From Spirosoma spitsbergense DSM 19989 (lineage in GTDB: Bacteria > Bacteroidota > Bacteroidia > Cytophagales > Spirosomataceae): DNA of 47,607 nucleotides. The stretch is from positions 1-47,607 of the forward strand of contig NZ_KB893575.1 of assembly GCF_000374085.1 (NCBI RefSeq), given 5' to 3'. The position numbers and the translations under genes were made by a program. The first letter of the stretch is position 1, and every line of letters begins with the position of its first letter. This document shows, piece after piece, positions 17,210 to 25,300 of the stretch. The notes beneath the pieces were generated by a model, which was not told the origin of the DNA, searched no databases, and was given only the letters and a program-made list of their open reading frames with translations.

Positions 17210-20200
17210 ACAACGCATATCTCCCGACCGAACGCGGCCTGACGTGGCCCGGCCGAATGCGGCACCACCCGGATTCTTTCGGTTTCGGGTGCCGATTCTG
17301 GCCATCCTGCTGCTGTTGCTGGCGGGGGGCTTCATGGCGTACCGAAACATTCAGGTGTCGCTGTTTCCCGAAAAAACCTTTCCTAAAATCAAGGTCATTG
17401 CCAACGCGGGCGACCAGCCCGTCGAGCTGATGATGGTGGCCATTACCCAGCCGCTGGAAAACGCTGTCAATCAGGTCGAGGGGGTGCAAACGGTGCGGAG
17501 TGTCACCAGCCGGGGCAGTTGCGAACTGTCGATTTATCTGGACTGGAACGTCGATATCAACGTCTCGCTGCAGCGGGTCAACGCCTATATCAGCCAGATT
17601 CAGAATACGCTGCTGCCCAATACGAGCATTGCGGTGCAACGCATGAACCCATCTATTCTGCCCGTTATGGATTTTGCCCTCGAATCCACTGGTCGCGATC
17701 TGATTGAACTCCGCAAGCTGGCCCTGTACACCATCCGGCCTTTTCTGAGTCAGGTGCCGGGCGTGTCGAACGTGCAGATCATGGGCGGGCGTACCAAAGA
17801 ATACTGGATTGTGCTCCGGGCCGACAAACTCGCGACACTGAACGTGACCCCGGCGGCCATCACGACGGCCCTGGCTAACACCAACTTCGTACAGGCCGAC
17901 GGGCTGGCTTCGGACTACCATCGGCTGTATCTGACCCTGACCGACGCGACAGTACACTCGAAACAGGACGTAGAAAACATCGTCATCCGCAGCAACGGGC
18001 AGCGCGTACTGCGACTCGCCGACGTCGCCACGGTGGAACTCCACGAGCAGCAGGAATTTACGCGCATCGAAGCCAACGGCAAACAAACCGTGCTGGTCAA
18101 CGTCGTAAAACAACCCACCGCCAACCTCGTAAAACTCAGTGCCGACATTGCCCAGAAAGTACGCGATCTCAAAAATGTGCTGCCCGCCGGTATTACGCTT
18201 ACGCCCACCTACGTCCAGGCCGATTTTGTGAGTACCGCCGTCAAAAGCGTGACCGACAGTATTTTAATCGGGTTGGCCCTGGCTATCATTGTCACCAGTC
18301 TGTTTCTGCGGTCGCTACGGGCGAGCGCGGTTATTTTACTGATTATCCCCGTCGTGCTGGCCACGACCATGCTGGTATTGTATGCCATCGGCTTCACCCT
18401 GGATATTATGACGCTGGGCGGTATTGCGGCTGCCATTGGGCTGATTATCGACGATGCGGTGGTGATAGTAGAGCAGATACACTCCGTGGAGGAGGAACAC
18501 GACGGCGAGTCCACCCCGCAGACTATTCAGCAGGCCATCAGCTACCTGTTTCCGGCCATGATTGGTTCGTCGCTGAGTACCATCGTTATTTTCCTGCCTT
18601 TCGCGCTGATGAGTGGCGTGGCGGGGGCGTTTTTCAAGGTGCTGGCTACCACAATGGTTATTACGCTGGTCTGCTCGTTCCTGATTACGTGGCTGGGCTT
18701 GCCGGTGGTGTACGGCCTGTTCAGCTTTCTGAAGAAGAAAAAGGGCGAATCCACGCCGGGCAGTTCTGAAACGCACCCCAGCATTGGGAAGTGGCTATCG
18801 GTGTTTATCCATCATCCGGTGCTGGCACTGGTATTGTCTGGCGCAATGGGCGTGGCAGTCTATCTGATTTATAGCCGCCTGGAAACGGGTTTTCTGCCCG
18901 AAATGGACGAAGGGGCCATCGTTCTCGATTATTTTTCGCCCCCCGGCACGTCGCTTGATGAAACCAACGTCATGCTGACGCAGGTGGATAAGCAGATACG
19001 GACCATCCCGGAGGTGCAGGCGTTTACGCGCCGGACGGGGGCGCAGATGGGCTTTTTTATCACTGAACCCAACCGGGGCGACTACCTGATTGCCCTCAAA
19101 AAAGACCGCAGCCGTTCTACCAGCGAAGTCATCGATGAGTTGCGCGGTAAAATCGAAGCCACCCAGCCCGCCCTGAACGTCGATTTTGGGCAGGTTTTGG
19201 GTGATATGCTCGGCGATTTGATGAGTACCCCCAGCCCGGTGGAAGTCAAGGTTTTCGGCAACGATCCCGCCAAACTCCGGCCCATCGCCCAGAAGGTCAG
19301 CGATGTAGTGACAAAGGTACAGGGCACCGCCGATGTGTTCGACGGGGTGGTCATTGCGGGTCCGTCGGTGGTGTTCAGACCCATTCCCGATGCGCTGCTG
19401 AACTACGGCCTGACCCCAATGGATTTGCAGAACCAGCTACTTACAAAACTACAGGGCAACGAAGTGGGCAATATTCTGGAGGGCAATCAGTTCGTGAAAA
19501 TGCGGCTCAAATACCCCGACGCGGGCAGCAACCTGACCGCCCTGCGCCAAAGCCCCATTTTCACCGCCGACGGGCGCAGCCGGTTGTTGTCCGATTTTAC
19601 GGCGGTATCAGTCGATTCGGGGTCGGCAGAAATCGAGCGAGAAAATCTCCAGCCAATGATTCCGGTCACGGCCCGGCTCTCGAACCGCGACCTAGGCAGC
19701 GTGATTCGGGATATTCAGCAACAGGTGGGCAGTCAGGTGTCGCTGGCAGCGGGGCAGCACATCGAATACGGCGGGGCCTACGCGCAGCAGCAGCAATCGT
19801 TTCGGGAGTTGCTGATGATTCTGATTTCGGCGTCGCTGTTAGTATTCGTCGTGTTACTGTTTCTGTTTCGCGATTTGAAAGCCGCCGGGCTGATTCTGTT
19901 CATTTCGGTACTGGGCGTATCGGGTTCCTTTATCGCGCTGTTCGTGACCAAAACCCCGCTGAATGTAGGCAGCTACACGGGCATCATCATGATTGTGGGT
20001 ATCATTGCCGAGAACGCCATTTTCACTTTCCAGCAATTTGCCAGTCACCACAAAACCGCGCCCGTTGCCGAATCCATCGAGTTCGCGATTTCGGCGCGTA
20101 TCCGGCCCAAACTCATGACCGCCACTAGCGCCATTATGGCCCTGTCACCCCTGGCTCTCGGCATTGGCCGGGGTGCGGAACTGCACCAACCGCTGGCTAT

Positions 20201-20303
20201 TGCTGTCATTGGCGGTTTTTTCGCAGCCTTGCCGTTACTGCTACTCATTTTTCCGGGTCTGCTGCGACTGGCGTACAAAGATGAATCAACACAAACCCAA
20301 TAA
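17199..20303 (+). CDS. RND-family efflux pump (AcrB/HAE-like)
   Basis: 1034 residues, full length for the family. There is an N-terminal TM helix after a charged, Pro-rich leader (about residues 1-25), two large periplasmic loops and two six-helix bundles. TM4 carries the proton-relay acidic pair in AAIGLIIDDAVVIVEQ. The FLPEMDEGAIVLDYFSPPGTS segment opens the second porter loop, and IIMIVGIIAENAIFTF lies in TM10. It exports hydrophobic or toxic compounds with proton antiport. Substrate cannot be predicted. It works with the adaptor and TolC-like proteins encoded just upstream. Confidence 0.93.
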   Translation: MANKQRISPDRTRPDVARPNAAPPGFFRFRVPILAILLLLLAGGFMAYRNIQVSLFPEKTFPKIKVIANAGDQPVELMMVAITQPLENAVNQVEGVQTVRSVTSRGSCELSIYLDWNVDINVSLQRVNAYISQIQNTLLPNTSIAVQRMNPSILPVMDFALESTGRDLIELRKLALYTIRPFLSQVPGVSNVQIMGGRTKEYWIVLRADKLATLNVTPAAITTALANTNFVQADGLASDYHRLYLTLTDATVHSKQDVENIVIRSNGQRVLRLADVATVELHEQQEFTRIEANGKQTVLVNVVKQPTANLVKLSADIAQKVRDLKNVLPAGITLTPTYVQADFVSTAVKSVTDSILIGLALAIIVTSLFLRSLRASAVILLIIPVVLATTMLVLYAIGFTLDIMTLGGIAAAIGLIIDDAVVIVEQIHSVEEEHDGESTPQTIQQAISYLFPAMIGSSLSTIVIFLPFALMSGVAGAFFKVLATTMVITLVCSFLITWLGLPVVYGLFSFLKKKKGESTPGSSETHPSIGKWLSVFIHHPVLALVLSGAMGVAVYLIYSRLETGFLPEMDEGAIVLDYFSPPGTSLDETNVMLTQVDKQIRTIPEVQAFTRRTGAQMGFFITEPNRGDYLIALKKDRSRSTSEVIDELRGKIEATQPALNVDFGQVLGDMLGDLMSTPSPVEVKVFGNDPAKLRPIAQKVSDVVTKVQGTADVFDGVVIAGPSVVFRPIPDALLNYGLTPMDLQNQLLTKLQGNEVGNILEGNQFVKMRLKYPDAGSNLTALRQSPIFTADGRSRLLSDFTAVSVDSGSAEIERENLQPMIPVTARLSNRDLGSVIRDIQQQVGSQVSLAAGQHIEYGGAYAQQQQSFRELLMILISASLLVFVVLLFLFRDLKAAGLILFISVLGVSGSFIALFVTKTPLNVGSYTGIIMIVGIIAENAIFTFQQFASHHKTAPVAESIEFAISARIRPKLMTATSAIMALSPLALGIGRGAELHQPLAIAVIGGFFAALPLLLLIFPGLLRLAYKDESTQTQ

Positions 20304-20339
20304 ACCACTATTTCTTATACACGTAACCCCCAATCTATT

Positions 20340-21359
20340 ATGAACATGCACTGGATTATTCCGATTGGCCTGCTGCTGGCTGGCCCTGTATTCGCCCAGA
20401 CACCAGCGAACTATCACCTTGTTAAAAAAACGGTTGTCGGGGGCGAAGGTGGCTGGGATTACCTGCTGGCCGATGCCGATGGTGGTCGTCTGTACGTGTC
20501 GCACGGCACGCAGGTAGACGTGCTTGACCTGAAAAGCCACGCCAAAATCGGGGTGATTACGCCAACACCCGGTGTACACGGCATTGCCGTGGTGCCCGGC
20601 ACCAGCGTGGGTTATACCACCAACGGTCGGCCCAACACGGCTACGATGTTCGACACGAAGACCCTCAAAGCAACCAAAGAAATCCCGACCGGCACCAAGC
20701 CTGACGCGATTATGTACGATGCCTTCTCCAAACGGGTCTTTATCTTTAACAACGAAGGCAATAGTGCCACGGTGCTGGATGCGGTTACCGGCAACGTCGC
20801 CGGTACCGTCGACCTGGGCGGGGCACCCGAAGCCGCCGTCACCGACGACAACGGAACGATTTTTGTGAATCTGGAAGACAAAAATCAGGTGGCGGTTTTC
20901 GATGCCAAATCGCTGTCCGTGAAACACCACTGGTCGCTGGGAACGGGTGAAGAACCCACCGGACTGGCCTTCGATAAGGTGCACCATCGGTTGTTCAGCA
21001 CCTGCCACAACAAAGAAATGGTGGTGCTCGATTCGCAGACGGGCAAGGTACTGGCCACCGTGCCCATTGGTAGTGGCGTAGACGGGGCGGTGTTCGACAC
21101 CTCCACCGGCTCGGCCATCAGTTCCAATGGAGAAGGGTCCTTAACGGTGGTGAAAGAAACGAAACCCGGCACGTTTGAAGCCGTTCAGACGGTGCAGACG
21201 CAACGCGGTGCCCGTACCATCACGATTGACCCGGTGAGCCACCACATCTTCGTTACCACCGCCGACTACGGCCCCGCACCCGCTGCCACCACGGAAAACC
21301 CACGCCCGCGTCCGTCGGTAGTACCGGGCAGTTTTACGGTGATGGAGTACAGTAAGTGA
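20340..21359 (+). CDS. Secreted YncE/YVTN-type beta-propeller protein
   Basis: 339 residues (or 337 from the second Met). A signal peptide (MHWIIPIGLLLAGPVFAQ) is followed by repeated blades with motifs such as GGRLYVSHGTQVDVLDLKS, SKRVFIFNNEGNSATVLDA and HHRLFSTCHNKEMVVLDSQ, typical of YVTN/YncE propellers. These periplasmic proteins bind ligands or nucleic acid; the E. coli member is of uncertain role. It lies 36 bp after the RND pump and may be co-transcribed with the efflux operon. Confidence 0.85.
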   Translation: MNMHWIIPIGLLLAGPVFAQTPANYHLVKKTVVGGEGGWDYLLADADGGRLYVSHGTQVDVLDLKSHAKIGVITPTPGVHGIAVVPGTSVGYTTNGRPNTATMFDTKTLKATKEIPTGTKPDAIMYDAFSKRVFIFNNEGNSATVLDAVTGNVAGTVDLGGAPEAAVTDDNGTIFVNLEDKNQVAVFDAKSLSVKHHWSLGTGEEPTGLAFDKVHHRLFSTCHNKEMVVLDSQTGKVLATVPIGSGVDGAVFDTSTGSAISSNGEGSLTVVKETKPGTFEAVQTVQTQRGARTITIDPVSHHIFVTTADYGPAPAATTENPRPRPSVVPGSFTVMEYSK

Positions 21360-21456
21360 GCCTACGGTCGTTGGAATGACAGAAAAGTCTCTCTAATTTC
21401 CGAATAGAAAAAAGGTTAAACCATAAACCTCAAACTACTCAACCCCAGTTCTTTTT

Positions 21457-22197
21457 ATGACCCAGGCTCGTATCGAACAGTACCTGAACAACCATCTGAC
21501 CACCCGTTACCCAGCCGTTACGCGCTGGCTGGCGGCCCGACTAACTACGGAAAACTTTCGGGGACTGCCGCTAACGGCGCTGGTTGGGTTACTGATTATT
21601 ACCGTGATGACCCTCTCCGAAGTGGCCGAAAATATTGTCAACACGGAGCCGATGGTGCAGGTCGATACCGCCTTTACGCACTGGCTTTTTCAGGCGCGTA
21701 CATCGAGCCTGAGTCAGTTCTTCTACGGCGTTACCTGGCTTGGGTCGATTTACGCAACTGTCAGTGCACTGGTCATCGGCTCAATCGTTTTGTTCCGGCA
21801 GCACAAACGGCGAAATGTGTTCATTCTGTGGTTTGTTGTGGTCGGTATGGGCGCATCCGTGCAGTTGGGTAAGCGTACATTTGTTCGGGCACGTCCCCTA
21901 CAGGTGGCCTATTATCCCGAAACGGGTTACTCGTTTCCCAGCGGCCACTCAGCCACGGCTATGGCCATGTACGGGCTGCTGGGGTACTGGTTCGTTCGGA
22001 GCGTTCACCGGTATCGGAGGCTGATCGGGGCGGGTGCCGTCACGCTGATTCTGTCGGTGGGGTTCAGCCGGATTTATCTCGGCGTTCACTTTCTGAGCGA
22101 TGTGCTGGGCGGTTACCTGCTGGGTATCTGCTGGGTAATAGCGGGTATTGTCCTGACCGAATGGCAACGCACTACGCACCAGCCGGAAGTGGGGTAG
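21457..22197 (+). CDS. PAP2-family membrane phosphatase
   Basis: 246 residues with about five or six TM helices. The three phosphatase motifs are complete: KRTFVRARP (about 139-147), PSGH (161-164) and SRIYLGVHFLSD (R205, H211, D215). Such enzymes dephosphorylate lipid substrates such as undecaprenyl pyrophosphate or phosphatidylglycerophosphate at the outer face of the inner membrane. The exact lipid cannot be read from the sequence. It lies on the same strand as the propeller gene with a 97-bp gap. Confidence 0.9.
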   Translation: MTQARIEQYLNNHLTTRYPAVTRWLAARLTTENFRGLPLTALVGLLIITVMTLSEVAENIVNTEPMVQVDTAFTHWLFQARTSSLSQFFYGVTWLGSIYATVSALVIGSIVLFRQHKRRNVFILWFVVVGMGASVQLGKRTFVRARPLQVAYYPETGYSFPSGHSATAMAMYGLLGYWFVRSVHRYRRLIGAGAVTLILSVGFSRIYLGVHFLSDVLGGYLLGICWVIAGIVLTEWQRTTHQPEVG

Positions 22198-22237
22198 GGC
22201 TGTTCGCTATACAGAACTATTTCTTCTGGCAATCACT

Positions 22238-22326
22238 TTTGTCATGCTGACGAAGGAAGCAACTTAAACGAGTATAACGGACAGGTAAGGATGCGGTAAG
22301 ATGCTTCCTTCGTTAGCATGACAAAG
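22238..22326. repeat. REP-like inverted repeat (GTCATGCTGACGAAGGAAGC type)
   Basis: TTTGTCATGCTGACGAAGGA at 22238 is mirrored by the reverse complement at about 22299-22326 with a single mismatch in the stem. The loop is about 36 nt. It fills the gap between the PAP2 and histidine phosphatase genes and may also act as a terminator. From memory, near-identical words occur widely in Cytophagales intergenic regions; a genome count would confirm this. Confidence 0.75.
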
Positions 22327-22346
22327 ACACTTATCAAACCCTATCG

Positions 22347-22829
22347 ATGCAACCCAACGCTACTCCGCCGTTAACCATTGTACTGATTCGCCACGGCGAA
22401 AAGCCTGCTCAGGGGGACAATCTGTCGCCACAGGGGTTCAACCGGGCATTGCAGCTACCCACCATTCTGCACAGTAAATTCGGCGTTCCCGACCACGTGT
22501 ACGTACCCGCGATAGGCACGGATGTGACCACCACCCATGCCCGTATGTTTCAGACCGTTACGCCTTTTGCCATTCAGTATAACCTGGGCATCAACAGCAA
22601 ATTCGATGAGCATGATTACACCCGTATTGCCGACCATGTACGGAACAAAACAGGGCTGGCCCTGTTCGTCTGGGAACACCATGCTATCCCCGAACTGGCA
22701 AAAGCGATGGGGATCAGTAACCCGCCCGACTGGCCCGACGATGATTATGACAGCATTTGGATTATTGCCGTCAACCAACTGGGTAAACCCATACTGAGGA
22801 TGGATAAACAGCACATGACACCCGCCTAA
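22347..22829 (+). CDS. Histidine-phosphatase-family protein
   Basis: 160 residues, no signal peptide. The catalytic RHG motif (R15, H16) sits in IVLIRHGEKP, the second phosphate-binding Arg in THARMF (R66), and the second His in LFVWEHHAI (E110, H111). The family spans phosphoglycerate mutases, phosphatases and SixA-like enzymes. The short length and RHGEK start suggest a small phosphatase of unknown substrate. Confidence 0.82.
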   Translation: MQPNATPPLTIVLIRHGEKPAQGDNLSPQGFNRALQLPTILHSKFGVPDHVYVPAIGTDVTTTHARMFQTVTPFAIQYNLGINSKFDEHDYTRIADHVRNKTGLALFVWEHHAIPELAKAMGISNPPDWPDDDYDSIWIIAVNQLGKPILRMDKQHMTPA

Positions 22830-22835
22830 TACCCG

Positions 22836-22860
22836 TATCTTTGTCGGGAGGAATTCCCGA
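22836..22860 (+). promoter_or_regulatory. Promoter -7 box and leader hairpin of the TPR-like gene
   Basis: TATCTTTG at 22836-22843 matches TAnnTTTG exactly. It is followed at 22844-22860 by a small hairpin (TCGGGA-ggaat-TCCCGA) that would lie at the 5' end of the transcript. No clear -33 TTG was found. Confidence 0.45.
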
Positions 22861-22876
22861 ATGAACAGACCCATTG

Positions 22877-24016
22877 ATGATGCCGATACGAAAAATGTTG
22901 ACCAATGCTTTGTTAACCAGTATACTGCTTGCCCTGATGGGTACGCGGGTGCTGGCGCAGTATCCCATTATTAACGGTAGCCCGGCCGGGCGTTCGCTGC
23001 TGACTACGGGGCTGGACCAGGTGTACGATTTGAAATTTACGGAGGCCGAAAACACCTTTGCCCAGTTGGATAAACTGGTGCCCCGGCACCCGGCCGTCGA
23101 TTTGCTGCGGGGCGTTAGTCTGTTTTACCAGTGGTTTCCGGCCCGCACCAGTCTGGCCCTGCAACGTACCTGTACCCAGCAATTGGAAAAGGCCGCCCGT
23201 AAAGCCGAAGACTGGCAGCAGTCGCTCAAAAAAAGCGGGGAAGATAAGGTCGCTCTGCCCGAAGCCATGTTCGTGTATTTTACCGCCGAAGCGATGCTGG
23301 CCAAAATCAGTCATTACGAACACGAAACGATGGCGACCGTCCGCTACGCGAAAAATGCCTATCCGTTTGTGCAGAAGGGTAAAGCCTACCAGCAGCACTA
23401 CCCGGATTTTTACCTCTCAACGGGGTTGTACAACTTTTACCGGGATGTGTACCCCGAAATTCATCCGTTCTACAAAACAGTAGCCTGGGTTATGACGGCG
23501 GGAAATAAAAATCTGGGGATGAGTCAGCTACAAATCGCTACCAAACAGGCGCTGTTCGTGCGTACCGAAGCCATCCTATACCTGACCCATTTGCTGACGG
23601 ACTACGAAAACCGGCCCACCGAAGCCCTGCCTCATCTGGCGCAGCTGACGGTTCGTTACCCCAATAACCCGTACTGGCGCTACAAATACGCCGAGGCTCT
23701 CCTGAACGCGCATAAAATGGATTCTGTACCGCCGTTGATTCAGCAGACAATGGCTGGTGAGGCCCCGGTTTATAAACAAATGGGGACGTTACTGAAAGCA
23801 CGTTATGCCCTGGAAACGGGACAGCGTCCGGCCGCACGGACATACGCGCAGGAGGTAGTAAAAAGTGCGGTTCGGGAAGAAACGGTACGCGCCTACGCCT
23901 ATCAGGTGCTGGCGAAGGTAGCCCGTCTCGACGGTCAGCAGAAGCTGGCGCGTCAGTATGATAAACTGCTGCTTGAGTTCGCTGAATTCCCGGTTCTGCG
24001 CAATCAGGCAAACTGA
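22877..24016 (+). CDS. Exported TPR-like helical repeat protein
   Basis: About 379 residues from the ATG at 22877 (or the adjacent one at 22880). The N-terminal signal segment ALLTSILLALMGTRVLAQ directs export. The rest is all-alpha with tetratricopeptide-like pairs (for example QVYDLKFTEAENTFAQLDKLVP, RPTEALPHLAQLTVRYPNNPYW, QRPAARTYAQEVVK). Such proteins act as scaffolds in the periplasm or outer membrane. No enzymatic motif. A TATCTTTG promoter precedes it. Confidence 0.75.
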   Translation: MMPIRKMLTNALLTSILLALMGTRVLAQYPIINGSPAGRSLLTTGLDQVYDLKFTEAENTFAQLDKLVPRHPAVDLLRGVSLFYQWFPARTSLALQRTCTQQLEKAARKAEDWQQSLKKSGEDKVALPEAMFVYFTAEAMLAKISHYEHETMATVRYAKNAYPFVQKGKAYQQHYPDFYLSTGLYNFYRDVYPEIHPFYKTVAWVMTAGNKNLGMSQLQIATKQALFVRTEAILYLTHLLTDYENRPTEALPHLAQLTVRYPNNPYWRYKYAEALLNAHKMDSVPPLIQQTMAGEAPVYKQMGTLLKARYALETGQRPAARTYAQEVVKSAVREETVRAYAYQVLAKVARLDGQQKLARQYDKLLLEFAEFPVLRNQAN

Positions 24017-24115
24017 TGAAACGCAACCAGATAGCCGTATGCGTGCATTCAGCCTGTTGCATGGCTTTTCCCGCAACCAGTAGCCAATAACCTGTTCATT
24101 TCTAAAGTCTGTTTT

Positions 24116-24529
24116 ATGTGGTGGATTTATGCCCTGCTTTCTGCGTTGTTTGCCGCACTAACGGCAATACTGGCTAAAATTGGTATCAAAGGGGTTAATA
24201 CCGATCTGGCAACGGCCATCCGGACGGTGGTTATCCTGCTGGTGGCCTGGGGCATTGTGTTCACGCGGGGGGGCATCGATTCTCTCCCCGCGCTGACCCG
24301 GCAAAACTGGCTGTTCCTCATTCTGTCGGGCGTAGCGACGGGCCTGTCCTGGATTTTTTACTTCAAAGCCCTGCAACTGGGGAAGGTATCGCAGGTGGCA
24401 CCGGTGGATAAACTGAGTGTGGCCATTGCCATTCTGCTATCCGTTGTTTTTCTGGGTGAAGTGCTGACCTGGAAAGCCGCCCTGGGTGCCGCGCTGATTA
24501 TTGGTGGAACGCTGGTGCTGATTCTGTAA
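24116..24529 (+). CDS. Half-size EamA-family transporter
   Basis: 137 residues with about five hydrophobic helices, corresponding to a single EamA (DMT superfamily) domain rather than the usual pair. Characteristic end: AALGAALIIGGTLVLIL, with SWIFYFKALQLGKVSQVAPVD in the middle. Half-size members are thought to work as dimers. Substrate unknown. Its 3' end faces the response-regulator gene across a structured repeat. Confidence 0.85.
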   Translation: MWWIYALLSALFAALTAILAKIGIKGVNTDLATAIRTVVILLVAWGIVFTRGGIDSLPALTRQNWLFLILSGVATGLSWIFYFKALQLGKVSQVAPVDKLSVAIAILLSVVFLGEVLTWKAALGAALIIGGTLVLIL

Positions 24530-24562
24530 CTAATGGAGGTAATGGCTGATGGCGGACATAAG

Positions 24563-24627
24563 CCCAGCTACCGCCCACCGTGCCGACGGTGAGGCCCGAC
24601 ATCGGGATGGCGGGTGGTGTAGCTCCG
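24563..24627. repeat. Composite hairpin element between convergent genes
   Basis: Two adjacent hairpins, CACCGT-GCCG-ACGGTG (24576-24591) and CCCGA-ca-TCGGG (24595-24606), are enclosed by AGCTAC (24566-24571) and GTAGCT (24619-24624). It sits between the 3' ends of the EamA gene and the response-regulator gene and may act as a shared terminator. Confidence 0.6.
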
Positions 24628-24658
24628 GGTGCCAGAACGGCTGTGTATCTTGCCTGAA

Positions 24659-25297
24659 CTATGCCAGCCCGTGCTCAACTGCAAACTTCACCAGATCCGC
24701 GGGTTTGTTGATGCCCAGTTTGAGGTTAATATTGTTGCGGTGCGTTTTCACCGTAGCCACGCTCAGAAACAGTTTATCGGCTATTTCTTCATTGGTGAAA
24801 CTCTGCCCCACCAGGCCGATGATCTCGATTTCGCGTTTGGTCAGTTGAAACTGCTTCATGAACGAATCATCGGCATGCAGGTTCGTCTTGTGGGTTTGGG
24901 TGAGCTTGGGGTCGTAGTATTTTTTGTCGGCACGCACGGTTTCGATGGCGTTGATGACCTCGTCTACGCCCGAATTTTTGAGAATGTAGCCGTGTACGCC
25001 CATTTTTTTGCAGTCGTCCACAAACTTGCGGTCGTTGTACATCGTCAGCACAATTATCTTCAGGGCGGGCACCTGTTTCAGCAGTTGCGCGGCCACGTCC
25101 AGGCCATTGGTGTGGGGCATATTGATGTCCAGTAACAGCACATCGGGTTGTAGCCGGTTCACGGCATCCGGCACGTCTTTGCCGCTGAACACCTGCCCTA
25201 CCACCTGTAGGGTATCCTCGGGCGAAAGCATCATTTTCATGCCATCATTGAAGAGTTGATGATCGTCGGCAATCAGAATTTTTGTTTGCGTTTCCAT
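24659..25297 (-). CDS. NarL/LuxR-type response regulator of the triple-kinase operon
   Basis: 212 residues. Receiver domain with acidic pocket (D11, D12), phospho-acceptor D57 in LLLDINMP, T85 and K107, all intact. The LuxR-type helix-turn-helix (about 148-210) includes LTKREIEIIGLVGQSFTNEE and SVATVKTHRNNI. NarL-type regulators bind short palindromes as dimers. Its start is 3 bp from the stop of the upstream kinase gene, and all three 7TMR-DISM kinases precede it on the same strand, so it is their likely output. The palindrome found five times nearby is its probable binding site (inference). Confidence 0.93.
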   Translation of the reverse strand: METQTKILIADDHQLFNDGMKMMLSPEDTLQVVGQVFSGKDVPDAVNRLQPDVLLLDINMPHTNGLDVAAQLLKQVPALKIIVLTMYNDRKFVDDCKKMGVHGYILKNSGVDEVINAIETVRADKKYYDPKLTQTHKTNLHADDSFMKQFQLTKREIEIIGLVGQSFTNEEIADKLFLSVATVKTHRNNINLKLGINKPADLVKFAVEHGLA

Positions 25298-25300
25298 GCG

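Noticed and set aside
17139..18113. Long minus-strand open frame (324 codons) opposite the RND pump
   Set aside because: His/Arg/Gln-rich translation typical of an antisense shadow of a GC-rich membrane gene.
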